From assembly GCA_034770075.1 (NCBI GenBank), contig CM068377.1, forward strand, positions 74,599,358 through 74,663,357: 64,000 nt of DNA, written 5' to 3'. A program made the translations under genes and the position numbers. Origin of the DNA: Aralia elata. Its lineage: Eukaryota > Streptophyta > Magnoliopsida > Apiales > Araliaceae. Below the pieces are notes generated by a model. It was not told where the DNA came from, ran no database searches, and was given only the letters and a program-made list of their open reading frames with translations. Below, one piece after another: positions 44,723 to 54,622 of the stretch (position 1 is the stretch's first letter; each line of letters begins with the position of its first letter).

Positions 44723-47700
44723 CCAATATCAGCACCAACACAAGTACCAGTTTCGAAGGAAGGAGAACGACCACCGGTTAGATGTTTCAGGTGTGGGAAA
44801 GAAGGACACATCAGTCCAAATTGTACACAATCGCCATCCCAAGTGTGTTACAATTGTGGAAAAGAAGGCCATATAGCTCATTTTTGTCATGCAGCGAAGT
44901 CAAGTCCAGCTACAATGATGACACCAAAGGCGATCACGGACAAGTCAAAGTCTGTGGTTTAGGGGAGAGCTTTTGTCGTGGCATCTTAAAAAGTGCAGAA
45001 CCCGAATGAAGTTATTACGGGTAAACTACTTATTAACTCTTGTGAAGTCTATGCCTTACTAGATACTGGTTCTACCCACTCTTTTATTTCACCAACATGT
45101 GCTCAACGTCTGAACTTAACTCCTGAGAAATTAGATTTTGACTTATCTGTTGAAACACCATTAGCACAAACATTCATTACATCTACAGTCTATAAATCTT
45201 GCTTTGTTCAAATCGGCACCCTCACATTATCTGTTGATCTTATCTCCTTGAACATGCATGAATTTGATGTGATTTTAGGAATTGATGGGTTAACTGCTCA
45301 TCATGCTAAAATTGATTGCTTTCGTAAGGTCATTAGTTTTCATATTCCTAATCAACCTATTATGCGAATTCAAGCAACCAAACCATTGAAATCAATAACT
45401 GTCATTTCTAGTCATAAAGCCATTCGTTTATTGAAAAACGGATGTCAAGCCTTCTTAGCCCATGTAACGGATTTAAACAAAAGTACGTCAGATTTGAATA
45501 ATATTTTTGTTGTTAATGAGTTCCCTGACGTATTTCCTGAAGAACTTCCTGGCCTACCCCCAGACCGTGAAATCGAATTTTGTATCGACCTTAAACCCGG
45601 TACGAAACCTATTTCTAAAACCCCATATCGAATGGCTCCTATTGAACTTCAAGAGTTAAAAGTCCAACTACAGGAGTTGTTAGACAGCGGGTTCATACGT
45701 CCGAGTACATCGCCTTGGGGTGCTCCTATTTTATTCGTAAAGAAGAAAGACGGGAGTATGAGACTTTGCATTGACTATCGAGAGTTAAACCATGTCACCA
45801 TCAAAAATAGGTACCCGTTACCTCGCATTGATGACCTGTTCGACCAGTTACAAGGTGCTCAATTCTTTTCAAAGATCGATCTTCGTTCTGGATATCATCA
45901 GTTGAAAGTTAAAGCTGATGACATTCTAAAGACTGCCTTCAGAACTCGGTACGGGCATTATGAATTCCTAGTCATGTCTTTTGGATTGACTAATGCTCCT
46001 GCTGCTTTCATGGATATGATGAACCGGATATTCAAGGAATATTTGGATCATTTATTGGTTGTCTTCATTGATGACATTCTCATATATTCTAAAAGTCGTG
46101 AAGATCATGAGCAACACTTGAGGCTGATACTCCAAAAGCTTCGTGAAAATAAGCTATATGCTAAGTTGAAGAAATGTGAATTCTGGCTTGAAGAAGTTGC
46201 ATTCCTTGGTCACTTGGTTTATAAACAAGGAATCTCGGTTGACCCAGCGAAGATTGAAGCAGTATCAAATTGGGAATAACCTAAGTCAGTAACTGAAGTA
46301 CGAAGCTTTATGGGTCTAGCTGGTTATTATCGGAGATTCGTAGAAGGATTTTCTCGAATAGCCATTCCATTAACTCAACTGACTCGAAAAAGCACAACAT
46401 TCAAATGGAGCGAAGAATGCGAGAAGAGTTTTCAAGAACTCAAAAGAAGGCTCATTTCAGAGAAGAGTTTTCAAGAACTCAAAAGAAGGCTCATTTCAGC
46501 ACCTGTATTGGCAATACCATCAGGATCGGAGGGATTTGTCATCTACAACGACGCTTCAAACAAAGGACTAGGTTATGTTCTCATGCAACATGGGAAGGTT
46601 ATAGCCTATGCGTCTTGGCAACTCAAGGAATATGAGAGGAATTATCATACTCATGATCTAGAGTTGGCAGCAGTCATTTTCGCGTTGAAGATTTGGAGAC
46701 ATTACTTGTATGGAGAGAAAGTGGAGATCTATACAGACCACAAAAGTCTCAAATATTTCTTCACCCAGAAGGAACTCAACATGCGACAGCGGCGTTGGCT
46801 CGAGCTGTTGAAAGATTACGACCATACCATCCAATACCATCCTGGAAAGACGAACGTAGTAGCTAACGCATTGAGTAGAATATCATATGCAAGTATGAGT
46901 GCGTCACTGACATCGCAAAGGCTCATTTTGGATGATTTACAAAGGATGGAGATAGAGTTAAAGACTCCAGGAACCCATGTGAAGATCGCACATATACAGG
47001 TAGAACCGGCTTTAATCGACAAAATTAAAGTTGCTCAAGTTATAGACCCGGAGTTGGTGAATATGAAGAAAAAGGTACAAGAAGGTGCTATTCCAGAAGC
47101 AAGAGTCGACGAAGACGGAATACTTCGAGTTAACTCTAGACTGTGTGTTCCTAACGACCCTGACTTGAAATACAAAATCATGATGGAGGCACACAACACA
47201 CCATTTGCAATCCACCCTGGAAGTACCAAAATGTATCGTGATCTTCGACATACATTTTGGTGGAACAATATGAAGAGAGAGATTCTAGAGTTTATCGCAA
47301 GATGTTTAACTTGTCAACGTGTCAAGGAGGAGCATCAAGTACCAAGGGGTCCATTGCAACCACTTGAGATTCCAGAATGGAAGTGGGAACACATCAACAT
47401 GGATTTCGTGACAGGTCTTCCAAAAGTTTCTCAAGGCTTAGACGCAATTTGGGTCATTATAGATAGATTGACCAAGTCTGCTCATTTCTTGCATATATGA
47501 GAAAACTATTCACTTGAGTGTCTTGCTAGTATGTATATAAGCGTGATTATCAGATTGCATGGCATGCCAGTATCCATCGTTTCTGATCGAGATCCTAGGT
47601 TCACTTCACGATTTTGGGTCAGCTTGCAAAAAGCTATGGGCACTGAATTACGATTCAGTTCTGCATACCATCCTCAGACAGACGGGAAATCGGAAAAGAC

Positions 47701-48478
47701 TATTTAAACCCTTGAAGATCTATTAAGACTCTGCATACTAGACTTCAAAGGAAGTTGGGACAAATACTTACCATTGGTGGAATTCTCTTACAATAACAGT
47801 TATCAAGCAAGTATAGGCATGGCTCCCTTCGAGGCATTGTATGGACGAAGGTGTCGATCTCCAGGATGTTGGGATGAAGTAGGTGAGGCAAAATTGTTGG
47901 GACCCGAGTTGATACATATGACTACGAAAAAGATCCAAATGAGCCGGCAACGTATACAAATAGCTCAAGATCGACAAAAGAGTTATGTCGATCTTCATCG
48001 AAGAGACGAGGAATTCAATGTCGGGGATCATGTATTTTTACGTGTTGCTCCATGGAAAGGAGTTACGAGATTTGGAAAGAAAGGAAAGCTTAACCCTCGA
48101 TTTATCAGTCCATTTGAAATCCTCGACCGAGTAGGAACTGTGGCCTACAGACTCGCCTTACCGCCAAGCATGTCTCGTGTTCATAATGTTTTTCACATAT
48201 CCATGCTACGTAAATATGTGAAAGATCCAAACCACATTATTGAGTTAGAACCAGACGAGATAGCAGAGGATTTGACGTACGAAGAGATAGCTGTCAAGGT
48301 CTTGGATAAGAAGGAATAGATTCTACAATCAAAGGTTATACCTCAAGTCAAAGTTTTATGGAAAAATCATGATATTGAGGAAATGACCTGGGAGTTAGAA
48401 TCTGAAATGAGATCAAGGTATCCTCACCTTTTCAAATTGCCAAGTACGTACATCAATTTCGAGGACGAAATTTTATAA
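44723..48478 (+). pseudogene. gag-pol of Tekay element II, six in-frame stops and no frameshift
   Basis: One frame covers knuckles CFRCGKEGHISPNC and CYNCGKEGHIAHFC, protease LLDTGSTHSF (~45060), RT (FIDDIL ~46065), RNase H (YNDASNKGLG, HDLELA, TDHKSL), integrase finger, catalytic core (SDRDPRF ~47585) and a chromodomain-like tail (VKVLWKN). It ends at TAA 48476-48478. Stops at 44960, 44987, 46277, 47498, 47705 and 48317 all fall where Gln or Arg is expected (CAA, CAG or CGA to TAA, TAG or TGA). A 39-bp tandem duplication adds 13 residues near the start of RNase H. Most catalytic residues are still present. Confidence 0.9.
46421..46498 (+). repeat. exact 39-bp in-frame tandem duplication in Tekay II pol
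   Basis: Units 46421-46459 and 46460-46498 are identical and each encodes EKSFQELKRRLIS. The duplication keeps the frame. Element III has a single unit (ESFLELKKRLS). Confidence 0.97.
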
Positions 48479-49279
48479 GGAGGGGAGATTGTAAGATCCC
48501 GACTTTATGAAATAAAAGTTTATTATTTGTTTTATGATTATCTTTCTAAATAGTGAAGTGGTTAATTGTTATAAATGATAGTTAAGGGTGTTATTTACAA
48601 ATTATCTGATAAATAGTATGTCGGGGAATATTCTTTTTGTCGGAGAATATTCTTTCTATCGGGGAATATTATATTCGGTACCGTACGACGGCGCCGAAAT
48701 AACAAAATATTAGTGGGCCTCACAATGACAAAATTGTCAACGATAGTGGGCCCCATTGTCGGATACTGAAAACGACAGTATTTTGTCAATAGTATTATCA
48801 CCGACAATTATTGAAATACCCGGTAGTAAAAAGAACAGTGAAATGCGTTATTCCACAGTAGTACGCGGTATTTCACAAGCACACGGTATTGCACAGTATT
48901 TTAAATTATTGATTCAATAATTGATAAAGTAGCAATTGCACAGCATTTTAATTCAATAATTATAATAACATCTGCATGGTACTTTTTATTAATTATCATG
49001 GCACTGTAACTCATATTATTTGTTATGATATTTTAGCATTATTGACGGATTAAAAATGGAGTCTAACTTAGGGGTACCTAATTAAAATTTTAAAATTCAC
49101 ATGCTGTGAACTATTGGTTCACATGTGGGAACTATTGGTTCACATGTGGGAACTATTAGAGGATGTTATGCAAGATTGATAATACTTGAGGGATTATATT
49201 AAAAATAGAGGCAAAGATGGAGGTACTAAAGTGTAATAAGTCGAGCCCTTATTGTGCAATTAATGAAACTTGGTTTTCC

Positions 49280-49287
49280 TATAAATA
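49280..49287 (+). promoter_or_regulatory. TATA box of LTR II
   Basis: TTTTCCTATAAATAGGAGGG; same position and context as in LTRs I and III. Confidence 0.65.
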
Positions 49288-49562
49288 GGAGGGATTATCT
49301 TAAGAAATCTTCACACCTTCCTTGCATATACTTACTCTCTCTCTAAATTTCTTGAGTTCTCTAAGTGTGCTAGGCTATTGTGAGTATTTGTGAGAATACT
49401 AGTATTGTCCAAGTTAGTAAACTTCATAGAAAGCAACATCCAATCACTTATTAACGAAGGTAGGGGATATCATTTCTTTCATACTCTTATGTAATATCAT
49501 TTGCTTCCTTGTTCGTAAGTGATATTATACTCATAAAGGTTGTTATTCATTCCGTATTAATT

Positions 49563-49915
49563 TATGGGGATAACCTGTCCGTGCGGATTGACGCATGCCT
49601 GGTGAATACCCTTCTGTATTCATTTCTTATTACTATGTGGGAATAACATGTATGTACGGAGTGTCGTACCTGGTGAATACCGTTCTGTATTCATTCCTTA
49701 TTACTCTATGGGAACAACCTGTATGTACGGAGTGTCGTACCTGGTGAATATCCCTTTGCATTTATTCCTTACTAATCTGTGGGTATAACCTGTCTGTGCG
49801 GATTGACGCATGCCTGGTGAATAACCCTTCATATTCATTACTTATTAATCTTTTATGGAAATAATCTGTCAACGTACAATATCGCATGACGGGTGAAAAT
49901 CCATTTGCAGTTTCA
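49563..49915 (+). repeat. five ~72-bp tandem units in LTR II
   Basis: Units start near 49563, 49636, 49708, 49778 and 49854. Each has the pattern GGGATAACCTGT, a short variable part (GTGCGGATTGACGCATG or GTACGGAGTGTCGTA), CCTGGTGAATA and TATTCATT. The variable parts alternate between two forms, each with an internal inverted repeat. LTR I lacks the array. Confidence 0.85.
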
Positions 49916-51105
49916 TATATTTTGTTATACTCGTATAACGTATTATTTCTTTTGTACTCTTTAAGGGATATCTTTTTCTTTCACATTTCTCCATTTATGA
50001 TAAGAAATCTCTGTTTGTTTCCAAAACCTTATTTTTAAATGGTGAAAATCCCTGAAAATTTTTAGAATATCTTTAATAGTTTGTGCTTCATTTAATATCT
50101 TTTCACCTGAATCTTTCTATTTCGTTTGATACGATATAGTTGAATCGTAAATTTTACTTCTTGAATATCATTCTTGAATTTGACTCCACAAATTGGTCAT
50201 CATGTTGGCAATTTGGTCAATCTTTGACACTGATTAAATTATAAATCTTTTCTTATCCTTAATCTCACTGTGTTTATTTTGTATCATTGTCATCATCCTC
50301 ATCCTCATTCTCATACTTAAATTGTGGTGATAGTTCTCTTTGGCCCGTAGTGCAAAGATGAACTGACATGACATGATTTTGACCAAACTGTGTATTGGTA
50401 TAATCATGACTTTTGGTGTTACAAACAAAGGCGTATGGTGAAAGTTCTCTTTGGCCCGTAGTGCAAAGATGAACTGGCGTTGGCATGATCATGACCGGTG
50501 ATGTTACAAATAAATATCTTTGGCACGTAGTGCAAAGAGAGGCTGTTGAATATAAACTGTTGATTTGGATATTAATAAATATGAACTATTGATTGGTATT
50601 ACAGGGATAAAATATTGGTGATGATCATTTAATTTATAGAAGATGGTAGATATTATAATCTACTTCACTCTTCTAATGGATTGTTCGTTCCGCTGCAGTT
50701 GTTGTTGTTGAACAATTATAATATCTTTAAATCTCTGATTTATTATTATTGAAGACTAAAGATAATTTTTATTCTTCATTATCTTAGTCATGATATTTCT
50801 TACTGGGCTATTTGTGCTCACCCTTTTTCTTTTTGTTCCATTGTTCTCCTTAGGAAAAGAGAGTGTAGCGGGGACTAGCCGAGGAATGGAGTGATGGTCC
50901 GAGATAATAGAAGTATCTCAATACCTTACTATTAGTGTGAGAATAAGTGTATTTTAAGAATTTAAGATGTATTTGTATTGTGTTGTCGTATTTTGCACAA
51001 CACTTATTAGTTGTAAATGGGAGAATTCGTATTTGTATTTGTATTTTGTGGAATGTTATTGGCGACTCAAAATGGGTTGTATGGACCTATTTTGGGGGCG
51101 TCACA

Positions 51106-51989
51106 TGAAGGGCAATGAATGATGATGTCAGTGATGTCTAAGATGCAGAAGCAGCAAGAGGAAATGGAGAATTTTCGTCAACAATTGATGCAAAATTCAA
51201 CTTTTAAAGCCATGTTTCCAGCAAGTTCGCAAGTGACGTAAGCAGGACTGCAGGAGTAGATAATAGCAACAAAGACAATCAGAATATGCCTCCAACAACA
51301 AAAGGCCAACAAATTCCAATCATCAATTTGAAGCCTCAAAACAGTGGTGATATGTTATAACCTAGACAAAGACTAGCTAGCCTCAACCAGCAACCATTTC
51401 AACTACATTCCCAGCAGTTTCACAAGTACAGATTCCAACCATTCCAAGCCACGCTCAACGACCCAGTCAAGAATCACAACCTCTGCAAGTTTTACACGAC
51501 GTAAATGTACACCAACCAATCTCTCTACCACACACACCGATGATGTATCAATACATCACGACACGTTAGATGATTCATACGTCAAGTCAGTATGTAACTA
51601 AAGATGACATGATTGATGTGATCAACCAACGCTGCAAATAGACAAACAAGCCCACAAAATTGGAATTTAATCCTCCTTACTTGGCACATATTCGAAGACA
51701 ACCTTACCCACTGGGATATGTTGAACACCCTCCGCATTTCACGAAGTATAATGGAGAGAAGGGGAATGCAAGGGAGCACAAAACCAGATTCGTGGAATCG
51801 ATGTCCCTGTGGTTGAGCTACAATGAAGTAAGCAATCACAACATCTTTCTTATAGAATTCAATAATAATTTGACATATAGTGCCTTTAGTTGGTACTACA
51901 ACTTAGAAAAGGGGTTAATTCAGGATTGGGATGATATGAAATTACAATTTTTTAAGAAATTTTTCTATGGTCAAAAGCAGGTGACCATT
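51106..51989 (+). pseudogene. Gypsy gag fragment
   Basis: At 51660-51989 an open frame matches the Retrotrans_gag domain: YPLGYVEHPPHFTKYNGEKG, then AFSWYYNLEKG, then DWDDMKLQFFKKFF. This is a different lineage from the Tekay gags (FWWEANQ type) and more like Tat/Athila-type gag. Upstream sequence (51106-51659) has coding-like traces (KMQKQQEEMENFRQQL) but stops. It is cut off at 51989 by the next LTR. It could be the gag of the element whose leader lies at 26256-26302 and 35408-35448. Confidence 0.65.
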
Positions 51990-52204
51990 TGATGAGTGTA
52001 TTTTATACACACAATTTGGGTACTTTTAGCCTTGATAATTTGCAAGTCTTTAGGTATTTTATGTGTTTTTTATGTATTTTTATCTTATTTCTATATAAAT
52101 TAGTTTTTAGTTATTTTTACATGTTTTATGTTGCTTTGATGCATTTTCATTATGTTTGTAGGATTTGAAATAAAGACCGCTCGGATCGTTGTTTGTATTG
52201 ACTC

Positions 52205-52512
52205 AATGTCCGTGCCTGGACGTCTGTGCCCGAATGGTAATATGATGGAAATTTGTGCTTGGCGACGCTCGGTGCTTAATTTGATAACATTTGGTAGTTG
52301 GGCGTGCACGGCGTCGGAAAACGTGCACGGCGTGCGGCGTCGGCCAAGCCACGAGGGCAAACTCGTGCTTAGATATCCGTGCCCGAATGATAACACGGTA
52401 AAAATTTATGTTTGGCGATGCTCGGGGCTTAATTTGATGACATTTGGAAGTTGGGCGTGCACGGCGTTGGAAGGCGTGCACGGCGTGCGGCGTCGACCAA
52501 GCCGCGGGCACG
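52205..52512. repeat. ~180-bp direct duplication before the GC-rich block
   Basis: GTGCCCGAATGRTAA, TTGGCGAYGCTCGG, TTAATTTGAT, AGTTGGGCGTGCACGGCG and GTGCACGGCGTGCGGCGTCG appear in the same order twice (from about 52227 and 52380), with roughly 10% differences. Confidence 0.8.
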
Positions 52513-52965
52513 GCGTGCACAGACAGGGGCGCCAGCGTGCGGCCCAGGCGCTGGGCGCGGGCGCATGGGCGCGGCGTGTTGGCGCGCTGGGCGTGCGGGC
52601 GTGTGCGGCGGGCATGAGCGTTGGGCGCTCGGCAGCCTCGGCGTTGGGTGCGCGCGCGCGGGGCTCGGTGGGCTTGGCGGCACTCGGCAGTTGGGCGTGC
52701 GGCCAGCGTGCGGCCAAGGCGCTGGGCGCGGGCGCGCGCACTGGCGTGCGGGCGCGCGGGGCAGCGGGCGTGGGCGTGCGGCCAGCGTGCGGCCCAGGCG
52801 CTGGGCGCGGGCGCGCGGCGTGGGCGTGCGGCGTTGGGCGTGCGGCCAGCGTGCGGCCCAGGCGCTGGGCGCGGGCGCGCGCGCTGGGGTGCGGGCGCGC
52901 GGCGTGGGCGTGCGGCGTTGGGCGTGCGGCCCAGGCGCTGGGCGCGGGCGCGCCAACGCCGTGCT
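52513..52965. repeat. extremely GC-rich minisatellite (CCAGGCGCTGGGCGCGGGCG)
   Basis: At least five copies of GCGGCCCAGGCGCTGGGCGCGGGCGCG-type units alternate with GTGCGGGCGCGCGG and GGGCGTGCGGCCAGCGT. A and T are so rare that all six frames stay open for 100-270 codons, an artefact of composition. Dense in CpG. Confidence 0.9.
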
Positions 52966-53052
52966 GAGTGCGATTTCAGCTGGCCTTTTGGTGCGATCTG
53001 AGCGGATTTTTGACCCATAATCTGATTTTTGCTAGGGTTTTCATGGAGGCAC

Positions 53053-53060
53053 TATATAAT
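53053..53060 (+). promoter_or_regulatory. TATA box of the 51990 LTR
   Basis: GCACTATATAATATCTCA about 90 bp after the GC-rich block, following a GCTAGGGTTTTCATGG stretch. Confidence 0.5.
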
Positions 53061-54078
53061 ATCTCATTGGGGCTTCATATTTCACAACTAGGGATTGGGA
53101 GGCTAGACTAAAACATCAATTTGAGAGCAAACGTGCTGCAATACAAGGAAAAACTCAGCACAAGCCAAAGAACCAAGAAGGAAGGGATTGTCAAGGCATA
53201 TCTAGACCTTGTGAGGCTGCACATACATCATCAAGAAGAGCTTGAGGGCTACAAATCAAGAAAATTCCAGCAACAAGCTCAGGAGCAAAAAGAGAAACGA
53301 ATGCCAAATGAAGAGGAAAAGCTAGAGATTGACATCAACTAAGCAAGCAACATATGAATATCTTCTAAATGGGTTTTATCATCTCTTGCTTTCCTTTGAA
53401 TTTGTATTTCAATTTTATGATGAACACCATGTGTTTGATGTTTTGCTTAGCTACCATGAACTAAAGCTTGTATTCTAAGATTTCAATGGAACCCAAAACA
53501 TAGTTGAATTGAATTCTCTCTCTATTGATTTTAGTTATTCATTTGTGAATTGATTGTCATAACTTTTGCTTTCTAGACTAATTGCTTGGCCCGTAATTAC
53601 CTTGGGAACCTATATGAACTTGACGAACGGATTATAGCTTAAGACCTAGTTATGATAACATGCGAGAGTATAGATTGTTGTGGGTTATTAATCGGATTAA
53701 GTGACGCGTGTATTATTAATTATCTGCAATAATAGATATCTTGATAGTAGTTGGGATAGATATATACCTAATTACCGCATGCAACCAATTAAAAATCTAG
53801 TCTTAATGACTTCCAATGTGAAAGTTGGTAATTGAGGGGAGGATTAATTAGATTTGGTGACACGTGTCTATTAATCATTCTTGAAATTAGTCTCTTGATA
53901 GTGCGTAGGATAGACATATACCTATGCACCGCTTAGGAAGATTCGTGATTGACCATCGACATAGGCTCTTATGTAGTTTTGATTTCTCGGTTGTCAATTC
54001 GTATGTTATAACTGATTGAAAAGAGAGAGTTAGGAGATTCAAACGAAGTGTTGGGGGAAATTGCAATCTTAGACTTGT

Positions 54079-54420
54079 TGTAATGCCCGTGAATTTTGAA
54101 CGTCCTTATTAATTAAATCTAATTTAATTTAATGAGTTAATGTTGTGTTCTATTTAAACCAACTTGGGTTAATTGGTGGGAGATGTATAAGATGTGTCTA
54201 TACTCGTGTTGGCAGGTATGATATAATTATGGTTAAGAAATAACCATAGGTGAGTCAAGTGTAGGAATTTGTGCGTAATGACTAAAATGGCCAAGAGTGG
54301 TTAATAACCAAGGTAATCATGAAGGGGCAATAACCACTGTATATCCCAGTGGTTAATAACCAATGAAATGATGGCGGGATAATAACCATTGTGTTTAACC
54401 AATGTAATGATGGCAAGATA
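54079..54420 (+). repeat. truncated 5' LTR of Tekay III
   Basis: Matches 59196-59538 with one substitution and one 1-bp indel, then joins leader sequence equivalent to 63489 onward. The shared gata at the joint (54417-54420) is present at both parental ends. TATA box, R, U5 and primer site are all missing. Confidence 0.93.
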
Positions 54421-54622
54421 TACCATTTATGCAATGATTATGTTAATTCAGTGAGACTGAATCGGTATCTTAGTAACTTAAATCACTAATCGGGAAAGCA
54501 GAATTTCCGAGGTTGGGTAATCTAAAACTCCCACACAAGAGTCATGTGATTATTATATACATGCTAAATACTTATGTTTTAAGGAAGCCCGAGTAACGTG
54601 TTAGGGTTTGCTTAAACAGATA

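Larger units (their letters stand above)
44723..51105 (+). mobile_element. Tekay-like Ty3/Gypsy element II (5' end missing)
   Basis: It begins in gag just upstream of the zinc knuckles, at the Copia junction. The coding region to 48478, polypurine tract (AAGGAGGGGAGAT, 48477-48489) and 3' LTR (48490-51105) are complete in outline. Neither its 5' LTR nor its gag N-terminus occurs on the other side of the Copia element, so the 5' part was lost in a rearrangement. Closest relative in the window is element I. Confidence 0.9.
48490..51105 (+). repeat. 3' LTR of Tekay element II
   Basis: TGTAAGATCCCGAC to GGGGGCGTCACA, 2616 bp. It has a TATA box at 49280-49287, a five-unit array at 49563-49915 and three CTTTGGCCCGTAGTGCAAAG-type blocks at 50330-50560. 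The following bases (tgaag) would be the right duplication, but the left flank is missing. Confidence 0.88.
51990..54078 (+). mobile_element. putative LTR (unclassified), interrupted by Tekay III
   Basis: It starts TGATGAGTGTATTTTATACAC abruptly inside gag and holds a TATA box (53053-53060) about 1.06 kb in. It carries a duplicated segment and a GC-rich minisatellite. The preceding 5-mer is ccatt; its partner is not in the window because Tekay III begins at 54079. No coding region is supported; the 73-codon frame at 53121-53342 is unrecognised. Confidence 0.5.

Noticed and set aside
52152..53020. Long overlapping open frames on both strands (up to 271 codons)
   Set aside because: The DNA has almost no A or T, so stops are absent in every frame. 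The translations are Arg/Ala/Gly repeats mirroring the minisatellite.
53121..53342. 73-codon Lys/Glu-rich frame after the 53053 TATA box
   Set aside because: No family recognised and no other copy to compare; kept as part of the LTR-like region rather than as a gene.
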